Assembly: GCF_014195655.1 (NCBI RefSeq)
Contig: NZ_JACICD010000001.1
Coordinates: 968,682-1,032,681 of the forward strand
Reading direction: 5' to 3'
Origin: Ancylobacter tetraedralis
GTDB lineage: Bacteria; Pseudomonadota; Alphaproteobacteria; Rhizobiales; Xanthobacteraceae
DNA: 64,000 nucleotides
The notes beneath the pieces were generated by a model. It did not search any database and was not told where the DNA came from. It was given only the letters and a program-made list of their open reading frames with translations. Shown here piece after piece: positions 19,219-31,706 of the stretch. The first letter of the stretch is position 1. Each line of letters opens with the position of its first letter. Both the position numbers and the translations under genes were made by a program.

Positions 19219-19386
19219 TGCACCTCGGGAACTCTCGCGACAACCGGCCCGAGCAAGGACCGACGCGGGGTTATAGGCAAGGACGTGACGCGCGCCAAGC
19301 CCTTGCGTTTGCCGCGGGTCACTTAACCCCAGCCGTCACGCGATTTCGCGTGCCCGACATCCGATTCGGCTCGCTGCCGGCCGCGC

Positions 19387-20160
19387 TCAGCACTGGGCCT
19401 TGCCGCAGTTGCGCACGGAATCGAGCGCCTTGCGGATCTGGTCGTGGCCGACCGCGCCGACGATGACCGTGTCGCCGACCACGTAGCTCGGCGTCCCGTC
19501 AATGCCGAGCGCATCCGCCAGCTTCAGGCTCTCCTGCAGCGTGGCGTTGATTTCCGGATCGGTGAGCTTCGCCTCGATCGCGGCGGTGTCGATGCCGAGA
19601 TCGCTGGCGACGGCGAGCGCCTTGGCCTTGTTGGCCTGGCCGCGATCGCCCAGCAGCTTCTGGTGGAAGGCGTAATACTTGTCCGGGGCGAGGAGGCGCA
19701 CGGCCACCGCCACCTGTGCCGCTTCCACCGAGCCCGGGCCGAGCACCGGGAATTCCTTCAGCACGACCCGCAGCTTGGGGTCGTTCTGCACCAGCTTCTG
19801 CATGTCGGCCAGCGCGTGCTTGCAGTAGCCGCAATTGTAATCGAAGAACTCGACCAGCGTGATGTCGCCCTTCGGGTTGCCGATCGTGACGGCATGGGCG
19901 GAATCGAAGATCTGCGGCTTCAGCCCCGCGAGCGCCTGCTGGCGCTGGCCGGCCTCGACGGCGGCCTGGCGCTTCTGCAATTCGCCGATCGCCTCCTGGA
20001 TTACTTCCGGGTTCTTGAGCAGGTAGTCGCGGATGACGGTCTCGAATTCCTTGCGCTGTGCATCGTCCAGCGCGGCGGCCGGAGCGATGCCGATGCCGAG
20101 GGCGAGCGCGGCAGCGAGCACGCCGCGGCCAAGTCGGCTTATGAGGGTCAGCGGCGGCAT
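19387..20160 (-). CDS. DsbA-family periplasmic thiol:disulfide oxidoreductase
   Basis: 257 residues with a signal peptide cleaved after about residue 30 (APAAA). An N-terminal helical segment (FETVIRDYLLKNPEVIQEAI) resembles the extra domain of ScsC/BdbD-type proteins and may mediate oligomerisation. The thioredoxin fold has the active-site CGYC at 110-113 in LVEFFDYNCGYCKHA and the cis-proline loop GIDGTPSYVVG. Two further cysteines lie at the C-terminus (NCGKAQC), an uncommon addition that could form a second disulfide. It may oxidise or isomerise exported proteins; no membrane partner (DsbB/DsbD/ScsB) is nearby. Confidence 0.93.
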   Translation of the reverse strand: MPPLTLISRLGRGVLAAALALGIGIAPAAALDDAQRKEFETVIRDYLLKNPEVIQEAIGELQKRQAAVEAGQRQQALAGLKPQIFDSAHAVTIGNPKGDITLVEFFDYNCGYCKHALADMQKLVQNDPKLRVVLKEFPVLGPGSVEAAQVAVAVRLLAPDKYYAFHQKLLGDRGQANKAKALAVASDLGIDTAAIEAKLTDPEINATLQESLKLADALGIDGTPSYVVGDTVIVGAVGHDQIRKALDSVRNCGKAQC

Positions 20161-20213
20161 GGTGATCTCCGGATCGGTCGAAAAGGGTGCGAGAGGGCTG
20201 TAGCGCGTCTGGT

Positions 20214-21680
20214 TCAGGGTGTCGACGAGCGGCGAACCAGCTGCGGCGGCGGCTTGTAGTTCAGGATGTCGTCGGCTTTGAGCCAGCCGGGTGAGCCGAG
20301 TGGGAACCTGTCCTTGGCGCGGGTGGCCAATTCGCGCGCCAGACGGAAATCGCCGTTCAGAAACGCCGATTGTGCCGAGGCCAGATCGGCATTGGGCAGG
20401 TCGCCGCGCTGGCCATAGGCCATCGCGAGGTAGCGCCAGCCGAGCGGGGAGGCGGGCTCGCGCTGCAGGCCGAAATTCAGCTCGCGCACGGCTTCGTCCA
20501 TGGTCGCCTTGTCGTTGCTGGCCACCAGCGCCTGGCCGAGCAGCATGCGGATCAGCGGGTTACCGTCGGACAGGCTCACCGCCTTGCGCAGCGGCGCCAC
20601 CGCCTCGCGGGCGCGCCCGGCCTCCAGCAGGGCCTGGCCCTTGATCTCATGGAAATAGGGATTGCCCGGTTGCTCGGCGATCAGCGCGTCGATCTGCCGG
20701 AGCGCATCGGGAATGCTGCCGAAGCGATAGGCCGAGATCGCCCGCGCATAGCGGGCCGGCAGCGAGGTGTTGGAGGCGGGATAGACCCGGCTCACCGAAT
20801 CCGGGGATTGTGTGAAGCCCACCAGCTTGGCACGCATCATGTCGTGCCGCGCCTGCAGCGCCGGCGCATCCTTCGCCGTGAAATAGGGGCTCTTCTGCGC
20901 GATGTCCTCCAGCGCCGCGACGCGCTCGCGCGCCAGCGGATGGCTGAGCACGTAGGGGTCGATGCGCTGGCTGATGAACATCTGGTCGTTCTGCAGCCGC
21001 TCCATCGTGGTGAGGAGGCCCTTGGCCGACTGCTTGGTGGCGTCCAGATAGGTGACGGCCGAGCGGTCGGCCGCCTGTTCCTGGCTGCGCTGGTAGGAGA
21101 GCAGCGTGCGGCGGGCGACCTCCTGCGGCAGAAGCACCGCGCCGGCGGCGGCATTGCCGACGCTCGCCCCGGAACTGGCGCCGGCGGCCGCGGCACCGAC
21201 CCCGAGCAGCATGGCGACGATGGCCGCGGTCTGCGCAGTCTCCAGCTGCTGGCGCATGCGCGAGAGATGGCCACCGGCGATGTGGCCGGTCTCGTGCGCC
21301 AGCACGCCGATCACCTCGCCCGGCGTGGTGGACTGCTTGAGGGTGCCGGTATTGATGAAGATGCGCTTGCCGTCGGCGACGAAGGCGTTGAAGGAATCGT
21401 CGCCGATGATGACGATCTGGATGTTCTGCTGCTGCAGCCCGGCCGCCTTGAAGATGGGGCGCGTGTAATCGCGCAGCAGCGATTCGACCTCGGCGTCGCG
21501 GATGATGGTCGGCTGGCGCTGCTGCGCCGCCACCGGCCCGGCGGGCAGGGCGGTGGCAAGGCAGGCAAGCGCGCCCGCGGCGCGCAGGGCGAACTGCCGC
21601 AGCCGCGCGGGGCGTGCAGCGCGGGCGCGGGGCTCGCGTCGCGCAAGCGAGGGGTTGTCACGGCGGGCCAGAAGCATCAT
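20214..21680 (-). CDS. Periplasmic M48 metalloprotease with C-terminal TPR (BepA-like)
   Basis: 488 residues. A long basic N-terminus precedes the signal sequence (LRAAGALACLATALPAGPVAAQ); the ATG at 21680 or a Met one codon later are both possible. The zinc site is HETGH at 129-133 in VIGVLAHETGHIAGGH, with the third ligand in RSQEQAADRSA. The C-terminal half (from about residue 305) is TPR-like (YFHEIKGQALLEAGRAREAV). BepA-type proteins degrade misassembled outer-membrane proteins and help LPS assembly; this role is by family analogy. It is divergent from the aminotransferase. Confidence 0.93.
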   Translation of the reverse strand: MMLLARRDNPSLARREPRARAARPARLRQFALRAAGALACLATALPAGPVAAQQRQPTIIRDAEVESLLRDYTRPIFKAAGLQQQNIQIVIIGDDSFNAFVADGKRIFINTGTLKQSTTPGEVIGVLAHETGHIAGGHLSRMRQQLETAQTAAIVAMLLGVGAAAAGASSGASVGNAAAGAVLLPQEVARRTLLSYQRSQEQAADRSAVTYLDATKQSAKGLLTTMERLQNDQMFISQRIDPYVLSHPLARERVAALEDIAQKSPYFTAKDAPALQARHDMMRAKLVGFTQSPDSVSRVYPASNTSLPARYARAISAYRFGSIPDALRQIDALIAEQPGNPYFHEIKGQALLEAGRAREAVAPLRKAVSLSDGNPLIRMLLGQALVASNDKATMDEAVRELNFGLQREPASPLGWRYLAMAYGQRGDLPNADLASAQSAFLNGDFRLARELATRAKDRFPLGSPGWLKADDILNYKPPPQLVRRSSTP

Positions 21681-21824
21681 CCATCGGCTTCATGCGATTG
21701 CGGGGGAACTGACGCTGCCGTGGCGGCAGCGTCAAGCCGTGCGGTCATCATCTTCGATTGAACACGGGCCGAGACCAGCCGGAGATTGCGGCGCGGATGC
21801 GGCGGTCCCGCAAGGTTGAGCAAC

Positions 21825-23039
21825 ATGAAGCCCGCGATTACGCCAAACGACGTGCCCACCGCAGCCGCAATGGCGGAGATTCTCGCGCGCGCCTCGCGCC
21901 GCAGCGAGATCGCTCCCTTCATCGTGATGGACGTGATGGAGCGCGCCGCCCGGATCGAGGCGGCGGGTGGGCATGTCATCCACATGGAGGTGGGCCAGCC
22001 GGCCGCCCCCGCGCCCCACAGCGCGCGGGCGGCGGCACGTCGCGCGCTGGACCACGGGCGGATCGGCTACACCACCGCGCTCGGCCTTCCCTCGCTGCGC
22101 GCCCGCATCGCCCGCCATTACGGGGAAACCTACGATGTCGACATCGATCCGGCGCGGGTGGTGGCGACGACGGGCTCGTCCGCCGGATTCCTGCTGGCCT
22201 TCCTCGCGCTGTTCGAGCCGGGGGACCGGGTGGCGATCGCCAATCCGGGCTATCCGCCCTATCGCCATATCCTCACCGCGCTGGGCTGCGAGCCGGTGCT
22301 GATCGAAACCGATGCCGCCTCGCGCTGGGTTATCACGCCCGAGGCGCTGGCCCAGGCGCATGCGAGCGCGCCGCTCAAGGGCGTGCTGGTGGCGAGCCCG
22401 GCCAATCCCACCGGCACGATGATGCGCCCGGAGGCGCTGGCGGAACTCATCGCCACCGCTGAGGGGCTCGGCATCCGCTTCATCTCCGACGAGATCTATC
22501 ACGGGCTGGACTATGCCTTCCCCGCCGCCACGGCCGCGGCGATCAGTCCGAACGCGACGGTGATCCACTCCTTCTCGAAATATTTCTGCATGACCGGCTG
22601 GCGCGTCGGCTGGATGGTGATGCCGCAGCCGCTGGTGCGCGCGGTGGAGCGCCTGCAGCAGAACCTCATGATCTCCGTGCCCACGCTCTCGCAGGTCGCG
22701 GCCGAGGCGGCCTTCGACGGCGCGGCGGAGATGGAGGCGGTGAAGCACGGCTACGAGGCCAACCGGCTGATCCTCACCGGCGGTCTGCCCGAGGCCGGCC
22801 TGCCGGAATTCCTGCCGGTCGACGGCGCGTTCTATCTCTATGCCGATGTGTCCCGCTTTTCGGACGATTCCGCCGCCCTGGCCCGCCGCCTGCTGGATGA
22901 GGCGCATGTGGCGACGACGCCCGGCGTCGATTTCGACCCGCATCGCGGCCAGCATTATCTGCGCCTGTCCTATGCCGGGGCTGCCGAGGAAATGCGCGAG
23001 GCGGTGGAGCGGATCGGCGATTTCCTGCGTCGCGGCTGA
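21825..23039 (+). CDS. PLP-dependent aminotransferase, class I/II
   Basis: 404 residues from the ATG at 21825. Fold type I aminotransferase: GYTTALGLPSLRARIARHYG, VVATTGSSAGFLLAFLAL, the substrate/cofactor motif ASPANPTGTMM, ISDEIYHGLDY with the pyridine-binding Asp, and IHSFSKYFCMTGWRVGW with the Schiff-base Lys252. Overall it resembles the aspartate/aromatic aminotransferase-like subgroup; the amino donor cannot be told from sequence. Convergent with rne across a shared hairpin terminator. Confidence 0.93.
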   Translation: MKPAITPNDVPTAAAMAEILARASRRSEIAPFIVMDVMERAARIEAAGGHVIHMEVGQPAAPAPHSARAAARRALDHGRIGYTTALGLPSLRARIARHYGETYDVDIDPARVVATTGSSAGFLLAFLALFEPGDRVAIANPGYPPYRHILTALGCEPVLIETDAASRWVITPEALAQAHASAPLKGVLVASPANPTGTMMRPEALAELIATAEGLGIRFISDEIYHGLDYAFPAATAAAISPNATVIHSFSKYFCMTGWRVGWMVMPQPLVRAVERLQQNLMISVPTLSQVAAEAAFDGAAEMEAVKHGYEANRLILTGGLPEAGLPEFLPVDGAFYLYADVSRFSDDSAALARRLLDEAHVATTPGVDFDPHRGQHYLRLSYAGAAEEMREAVERIGDFLRRG

Positions 23040-23052
23040 GGCCTCAAACGCA

Positions 23053-23082
23053 GAACGCCCCGCGCGAGGCGGGGCGTTCCTT
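23053..23082. terminator. Bidirectional hairpin between the aminotransferase gene and rne
   Basis: GAACGCCCCGC (23053-23063) pairs perfectly with GCGGGGCGTTC (23069-23079), 11 bp, with a 5-nt loop, then CTTT. It lies 14 nt after the aminotransferase stop and 23 nt after the rne stop on the opposite strand, so it can serve both. Confidence 0.8.
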
Positions 23083-23104
23083 TGTCGTCAGGCGAAATCG
23101 CGCG

Positions 23105-26053
<2,949 letters not shown>

Positions 26054-26922
26054 TGAACTCTCATATGCGGCAGCGTCGACGTCGCAAGGGACGCCCGACG
26101 ATCGGGGCCGCGCCTGTAAGCGGTGACCGAAAACCGGTCAGGGAGGTGGGAATAGGGAAGCCTTGCCTGGTCGACGTGGTGCTGGGGGAACCGGCCTGAC
26201 GCCGCCCGGCGGTCACATGCACGACGGCGGAGGCCGTCCCGCATATGTTCCGCACTTGCCGGCTGACGCGTCATCGTATGGTGCCGTCCATTTCCTCGAC
26301 CGAACAGGACAAGCCGCGACCGCGGGCGATCCGGCTCAAGACACATGGCGGCGAAATCCGCGGGCGCGCCCGACACGAAGCAGGCGCCTGATGCCGCGTC
26401 CGATGCCCGTGAACGACGTCGGCCGGGCGCGATTCCGAGGGCGAATGGAGCGCGATGGCTCACGGCACGGTCACGCACCCTTGCGGGTCCGCCCCAGGTC
26501 CGCCCCCTCGGGGGCAGGTCGTCATGGGGCCGATCGCCATGGGCCGATCGTGACGGTGCCGGGCATCCCCATTGCTGGATCGCCCAACGCCGACGGGCCG
26601 CGCAAGCCGGGAGTCAAGCGAGCGACCCGGAAATGCGAACCATATGCATGCCCTTAATAGCGGCATGCGTGACGATTTGGCAAGGATTGCGTCTCCATCG
26701 CGTCCCAGATCGCGCGTGATCCGATTGCGCCGCGCCTGCGCGCTGTGCAAGCGTTCGCGCCGGCACCCCGTCGGCCCGCCCTGCGGCGCCCGCGAGTCGC
26801 GTCGTGGTGCCGGGGGCAACGAAAGGTTAACCGTCGGTTCCTAATGCATATGAAGCGGCCCAACTCTGGGCCATTTCGCCGCCTATGCCCGACACGCGCC
26901 AGCAGGAGCCGGACAACAGACG
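26054..26922. other. Long divergent intergenic region between rne and amiC
   Basis: 869 bp with no open frame of protein-like character on either strand. Contents noted: an inverted repeat TGACCG/CGGTCA at 26124-26140 and a direct repeat GGGCCGATCG around 26527-26550. Known rne genes have long structured 5' leaders used for autoregulation, so the rne-proximal part is likely leader RNA. An unrecognised small RNA is possible but I cannot show one. Confidence 0.55.
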
Positions 26923-28251
26923 ATGAAGTGGCGTGACGCGATGATCGGGTCGGTGCGGGCATTGCTGGTGCTGGCGTTTCTGGTGCTGGTGTTTCTGGTG
27001 CTGCCCTGGGCGGGGCGGCAGCCGGCGCAGGCGCAGGAACCCGCCGTCGCCACCGATGCGCGGCTGGCCGGCGATGGCGAGCGTACCCGTCTCGTGGTCG
27101 ACCTCTCTCGCGCCGTCCCGCTGGGCGCCTTCACGCTCGCCGACCCGTATCGCGTCGTGGTGGACGTGCCCGATGTCATCTTCACGCTGCCCGCCTCGGC
27201 CGGGCAGGAGGGGCGGGGGCTGGTCACCGCCTATCGCTTCGGCCTGTTCGCTCCCGGCAAGGCGCGCATCGTGCTCGACCTCTCCGGCCCGGTGACGATC
27301 GACAAGGCCTTCGTGCTCGAACCCATGGACGGGCAACCGGCGCGCCTCGTGGTCGACCTCGTCAAGACCGACCGCCCCACCTTCCTCAAGCATGTCGCCG
27401 CGCCCCTGCGCTCGGCTGAAGAGCCGCCGGCGCCGAAGTCCGAAGCCTCCGCGGCTGGCGACACGCGGCCGGTGATCGTCATCGATCCCGGCCATGGAGG
27501 CATCGATTCGGGTGCGGTGAACACAGCCTTCGGCGTCACGGAGAAGGATGTGGTGCTGGCGATCGGCCGCCTGCTGCACGAGAAGCTGGACCGCACCGGT
27601 CATTACCGCGCGCTGATGACCCGCAACGACGACACTTTCGTCGCTCTGGGCCAGCGCGTGCGCTTCGCGCGCGAGAGCGGCGCGCGGCTGTTCATCTCGC
27701 TGCATGCCGATTCGCTCTCCGCCCGCGACGGTGGCGTGCGCGGGGGCACCATCTACACGCTCTCCGACCGCGCCTCCGACGCGGAAGCCCAGCGCCTCGC
27801 CGATTCGGAGAACAAGGCGGACATGATCGTCGGGCTCGACCTTTCCGACGAACCGGCCGACGTGGCCGGCATCCTGTTCGACCTCGCCCAGCGCGAGACG
27901 CGCAACTTTTCCGCCCAGTTCGCCCGCACGCTGGCAGGCAACGTGTCGGAGGCGGCGCGGTTGCACAAATCGCCGCTGAAATCGGCCGGCTTCAAGGTAC
28001 TGAAGGCGCCCGACGTGCCCTCCGTGCTGTTCGAGCTCGGCTATCTCTCGAGCGCCAAGGACCTCGAACTCATGACATCGCCCGACTGGCAGTCTAATGT
28101 GACCGATGCCATGGTGGCGGCCATCGAGGCCTATTTCGCGGCGCAGAAGCCGGGCGAAGCGCACCCGGGGGCCATGCCGGCAAGCATGGATCGTACCGCC
28201 GGAGAATCCGCCGGTGGCGCGAAGCCCGCCCCGGCCGCGATTAGGCCATAG
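26923..28251 (+). CDS. amiC: N-acetylmuramoyl-L-alanine amidase (AmiC type, AMIN + Amidase_3)
   Basis: 442 residues. Cleaves the amide between MurNAc and the stem peptide during septum splitting. A hydrophobic N-terminal export signal covers about residues 9-37 (ending PAQAQ). An AMIN domain (about 45-150) targets it to peptidoglycan or the division site. The catalytic Amidase_3 domain starts near 183: VIVIDPGHGGIDSG (zinc ligand His191), Glu207, SLHADS (His261) and FELGYLSS with catalytic Glu371. It is followed 94 nt later by mrcA, pairing a wall hydrolase with a synthase. Confidence 0.95.
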   Translation: MKWRDAMIGSVRALLVLAFLVLVFLVLPWAGRQPAQAQEPAVATDARLAGDGERTRLVVDLSRAVPLGAFTLADPYRVVVDVPDVIFTLPASAGQEGRGLVTAYRFGLFAPGKARIVLDLSGPVTIDKAFVLEPMDGQPARLVVDLVKTDRPTFLKHVAAPLRSAEEPPAPKSEASAAGDTRPVIVIDPGHGGIDSGAVNTAFGVTEKDVVLAIGRLLHEKLDRTGHYRALMTRNDDTFVALGQRVRFARESGARLFISLHADSLSARDGGVRGGTIYTLSDRASDAEAQRLADSENKADMIVGLDLSDEPADVAGILFDLAQRETRNFSAQFARTLAGNVSEAARLHKSPLKSAGFKVLKAPDVPSVLFELGYLSSAKDLELMTSPDWQSNVTDAMVAAIEAYFAAQKPGEAHPGAMPASMDRTAGESAGGAKPAPAAIRP

Positions 28252-28290
28252 TTGCCCCCCACACGGGGACCCGGGCGACGTCAGGTAATC

Positions 28291-28323
28291 GGACACGCCG
28301 CGCGTTTCGCGCGGCCGCTGTCC
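28291..28323 (+). other. Stem-loop between amiC and mrcA
   Basis: CCGCGCG (28298-28304), loop TTT, CGCGCGG (28308-28314), flanked by GGACA (28291-28295) and TGTCC (28319-28323). It sits 22 nt before the mrcA ATG. Without a T-tract it is more likely an mRNA processing or stability element than a terminator. Confidence 0.55.
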
Positions 28324-28345
28324 CAGCTTTAGGGGGCACGGCCGC

Positions 28346-30784
28346 ATGCGGCTGCTTCTGCGGTTCTTGGGCTTTATGTTCGCCCTCGGTACGATTGTGT
28401 TTGTCGTCGGTGGCGCGGTAGCCGGGTACTTCGTATGGAAGTTTTCCCAGGACCTGCCGGACTACACGCAGCTCCAGAACTACGAGCCGCCCGTGATGAC
28501 GCGCATCCACGCGGCGGATGGCGCGCTGCTGGCCGAATATGCCCGTGAGCGGCGGCTCTACCTTCCGATCCAGAACATTCCCGACCTGGTGAAGGAAGCC
28601 TTCATCTCGGCCGAGGACAAGAATTTCTATTCCCATGGCGGCATCGACCTGACCGGCATCGGCCGCGCCGCCTACTCGTTCCTGCAGAATTACGGCTCCG
28701 GCCGCCGCCCGCAGGGTGCCTCCACCATCACCCAGCAGGTGGCCAAGAACTTCCTGCTCACCAACGAGGTATCGCTCGACCGCAAGGTCAAGGAAGCGCT
28801 GCTCTCGCTGCGCATCGAGCGCACCTATTCGAAGGACAAGATCCTCGAACTGTATCTCAACGAGATCTATCTCGGCATTGGCTCCTATGGCGTGGCCGCC
28901 GCCTCGCTGCTCTATTTCGACAAGTCGGTCGCCGAGCTGAGCATCGCCGAGGCGGCCTATCTCGCCGCCCTGCCGAAGGGCCCGAACAATTACCATCCGT
29001 TCCGCCGCCACGAGGCCGCCGTCGACCGCCGCAACTGGGTGATCGATCGCATGGAGGAGAACGGCTACATCACCGCCGAGCAGGCGAAGGAAGCCAAGGC
29101 CACCGACCTCACCGTCACCCTGCGCCCGACCGGCGCGCATATCTTCTCGGCCGAATATTTCGCCGAGGAGGTGCGCCGCGAGATCTTCGAGCGCTATGGC
29201 GAGGACAAGCTGTATGGCGGCGGCCTCTCGGTGCGCACCACGCTCAATCCCAAGCTGCAGCAGGCCGCCAAGAAGGCGCTGCTCGACGGGCTGACCCGTT
29301 ATGACGAGCAGCGCGGCTGGCACGGCGCCGTCTCCCGCATCGATACCGGCGGCGACTGGGGCGCGCGCCTCGCCGATGTGCGCACCTTCACCGATATTCC
29401 CTGGCGCCTCGCCGTGGTGCTGGAATCGGATGCGCAGAGCGCGCGCATCGGCCTGCAGCCGCAGCGTGACCGCTCCGGCGTGCTCGCCACCCAGCGCGAG
29501 GTCGGCGTGATCACCGCGGACGGCGCCAAATGGGCGGTGCGCGGCAACAAGCAGGGCGTCGCCAGCGTGCTGAAGCCGGGCGACGTAATCTATGTCGAGC
29601 CGGTCGACGGCAAGCCGGACCAGTGGCGCCTGCGGCAGGAGCCTCGCATCGAGGGCGCGCTGGTCGCCATGGACCCCTGGACGGGCCGCGTGCTCGCCAT
29701 GGCCGGCGGCTTCTCCTTCGACGAAAGCCAGTTCAACCGCGCCACGCAGGCCCAGCGCCAGCCGGGCTCGTCCTTCAAGCCCTTCGTCTACGCCTCGGCG
29801 ATCGACAATGGCTACACGCCCTCCAGCGTGGTCCTCGACGCGCCGTTCGAACTCAACCAGGCGGGGCAGGCGACATGGCGGCCGGAGAACTATTCCGGCA
29901 AGTTCTATGGCCCGCAGACGCTGCGCTTCGGCCTCGAACAATCGCGCAACGTGATGACGGTGCGGCTCGCCAACGATCTCGGCATGCCGATCATCGTCGA
30001 TTACGCCAAGCGCTTCGGCGTGGTCGACAATCTGCTGCCGGTGCTCTCCATGTCGCTCGGCGCCGGCGAGACCACCGTGCTGCGCATGGCGGGAGGCTAT
30101 TCGATCTTCGCCAATGGCGGCAAGAAGGTGAAGCCGACGCTGATCGACCGCGTGCAGGACCGTTACGGCAAGACCATCTACAAGCATGACGAGCGCGAAT
30201 GCCGCGGCTGCGATGCCGCGCAATGGCAGGACCAGCCCGAGCCGACCCTGATCGACCGTCGCGAGCAGGTGCTGGATCCGATGACCGCCTATCAGATGGT
30301 CGGCATGATGGAAGGCGTGGTGCAGCGCGGCACCGGCACGGCGCTGAAGGCGCTCGGCAAGCCTGTCGCCGGCAAGAGCGGCACCACCAACGAGGAAAAG
30401 GACGCCTGGTTCGTCGGCTTCACGCCGGACATGGTGGTGGCGGTCTATCTCGGCTTCGATACCCCCAAGCCCATGGGCAAGGGCTCGACCGGCGGCCTCA
30501 TCGCCGCGCCGGTGGTGCGCGATTTCATGCAGGTGGCGCTGGCCGACCGTCCGGCCGTTCCGTTCCGCGTGCCGCCGGGCATCAAGCTGATCCGCATCAA
30601 CCCCAAGACAGGCCTGCGCGCCGGCCCGGGCGAGAACTCGATCCTCGAGGCGTTCAAGCCCGGCACCGCGCCGCCGGACAGCTATTCGGTGATCGGCGCG
30701 AGCGATTCGTCGGGCAAGCCGCTCGGCGTGACGCCGGAGGCCGACCGCGCCATCGGCGGCAGCGGAACCGGCGGGCTCTACTGA
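28346..30784 (+). CDS. mrcA: Penicillin-binding protein 1A (bifunctional glycosyltransferase/transpeptidase)
   Basis: 812 residues. One N-terminal membrane helix (about 5-33). The GT51 glycosyltransferase domain has AEDKNFYSHGGID with catalytic Glu90, GASTITQQVAKNFLL and RIERTYSKDKILELYLNEIYLG. The transpeptidase domain has the SxxK motif at Ser475/Lys478 (PGSSFKPFVYAS), SRN in EQSRNVMTVRLA and KSGT from Lys677. It polymerises and cross-links peptidoglycan in the periplasm. The insert between the two domains (about 300-430) is typical of PBP1A. The tail is short and Gly/Ser-rich. Confidence 0.97.
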   Translation: MRLLLRFLGFMFALGTIVFVVGGAVAGYFVWKFSQDLPDYTQLQNYEPPVMTRIHAADGALLAEYARERRLYLPIQNIPDLVKEAFISAEDKNFYSHGGIDLTGIGRAAYSFLQNYGSGRRPQGASTITQQVAKNFLLTNEVSLDRKVKEALLSLRIERTYSKDKILELYLNEIYLGIGSYGVAAASLLYFDKSVAELSIAEAAYLAALPKGPNNYHPFRRHEAAVDRRNWVIDRMEENGYITAEQAKEAKATDLTVTLRPTGAHIFSAEYFAEEVRREIFERYGEDKLYGGGLSVRTTLNPKLQQAAKKALLDGLTRYDEQRGWHGAVSRIDTGGDWGARLADVRTFTDIPWRLAVVLESDAQSARIGLQPQRDRSGVLATQREVGVITADGAKWAVRGNKQGVASVLKPGDVIYVEPVDGKPDQWRLRQEPRIEGALVAMDPWTGRVLAMAGGFSFDESQFNRATQAQRQPGSSFKPFVYASAIDNGYTPSSVVLDAPFELNQAGQATWRPENYSGKFYGPQTLRFGLEQSRNVMTVRLANDLGMPIIVDYAKRFGVVDNLLPVLSMSLGAGETTVLRMAGGYSIFANGGKKVKPTLIDRVQDRYGKTIYKHDERECRGCDAAQWQDQPEPTLIDRREQVLDPMTAYQMVGMMEGVVQRGTGTALKALGKPVAGKSGTTNEEKDAWFVGFTPDMVVAVYLGFDTPKPMGKGSTGGLIAAPVVRDFMQVALADRPAVPFRVPPGIKLIRINPKTGLRAGPGENSILEAFKPGTAPPDSYSVIGASDSSGKPLGVTPEADRAIGGSGTGGLY

Positions 30785-30819
30785 AGCCCGCCCACCCAGC
30801 GGCTTCCCGGACCGCCGCC

Positions 30820-31437
30820 TCAGCCATCATAGGGGGCGGCGCGAAAGGCCGGCAGTGCCTCGGCGCGGGCGGTGAAGGCGTCGAGCGCGGGGAAAACGCC
30901 CGCGCCGACCATGTCCGGCAGCATGTTGCGCGTGAAGGTGAAGGCCACGGCAGTGGTGATGTCCGCCTGCGAGGGGCGATCCTCCAGCAGCCAGCCCGAA
31001 CGGCCGGCGACGTCGTCCTCCAGCAGGCGGCAGGCGGCGAGAAGCTGGCCGCGCACGCGCTCGATCCAGGGGGCGTGCTGCTTCTCGGCCGGGCGCAGCT
31101 GGTGTTCGTAGACGAGTTGCACCGCCTTCTCGCAGGTGGCGAGCGCGAGGCCGACAATGCGCTGGTGCTGCGCGTGCCGGCCGATCTCCCCCGGGACGAG
31201 CGTGCGCGCCGGATCGGCCAGCCGCTCGACATGTTCGAGGATCAGCGTCGACTCCATCAGCACCACGCCGTCATCGGTGACAAGCGTCGGGGCCTTCACC
31301 ACCGGGTTGATGCCGGCGAAATGGTCATAGTGACGGAACACGGAGACCGATTCGTGCGTGAAGGGGAGATCGAGCAGGGTGAGCGAAATCGCCACCCGGC
31401 GGACATAGGGAGAATCGAGCATACCGATGAGGCGCAT
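30820..31437 (-). CDS. Glutathione S-transferase family protein
   Basis: 205 residues from the ATG at 31435-31437 (MRLIGMLDSPYVRRVAISL), chosen over an upstream start because the thioredoxin-like fold begins here. The N-terminal domain shows the CxxC-position segment SPYVRR and the cis-Pro/glutathione motif VKAPTLVTDDGVVLMESTLI. The helical C-terminal domain has RPSQADITTAVAFTF, the N-capping-box region. Substrate unknown. Convergent with mrcA, with 35 nt between the stops and no evident terminator. Confidence 0.9.
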   Translation of the reverse strand: MRLIGMLDSPYVRRVAISLTLLDLPFTHESVSVFRHYDHFAGINPVVKAPTLVTDDGVVLMESTLILEHVERLADPARTLVPGEIGRHAQHQRIVGLALATCEKAVQLVYEHQLRPAEKQHAPWIERVRGQLLAACRLLEDDVAGRSGWLLEDRPSQADITTAVAFTFTRNMLPDMVGAGVFPALDAFTARAEALPAFRAAPYDG

Positions 31438-31706
31438 TGGCCAGTCTCCATTTGAGCGGAGCAGCCTAGAGCCCTTGTTCATCGGACGGAACGACCTGAT
31501 CGATGAGAAAACGTTATGGATTCAATAAGCTGAGCTGCTTTCCAATCGCGACGGTCGATCCACTCCCGCGCAAAACGCTCGGGCCGGGTGCGATCGCCGC
31601 GTAATCGCGTGCCTCGCGGGGTGTCTGTGCGTGGCGGGCGTTTACAGCCCCCCGCAACGTCTCTATTTTCCGCCGCCTTCTGCCGTCCTCACCGAGAGTG
31701 TCCAAT

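Noticed and set aside
26163..26844. Several overlapping small frames between rne and amiC
   Set aside because: All are Arg/Pro-rich, mutually overlapping on both strands, and typical of non-coding high-GC sequence.
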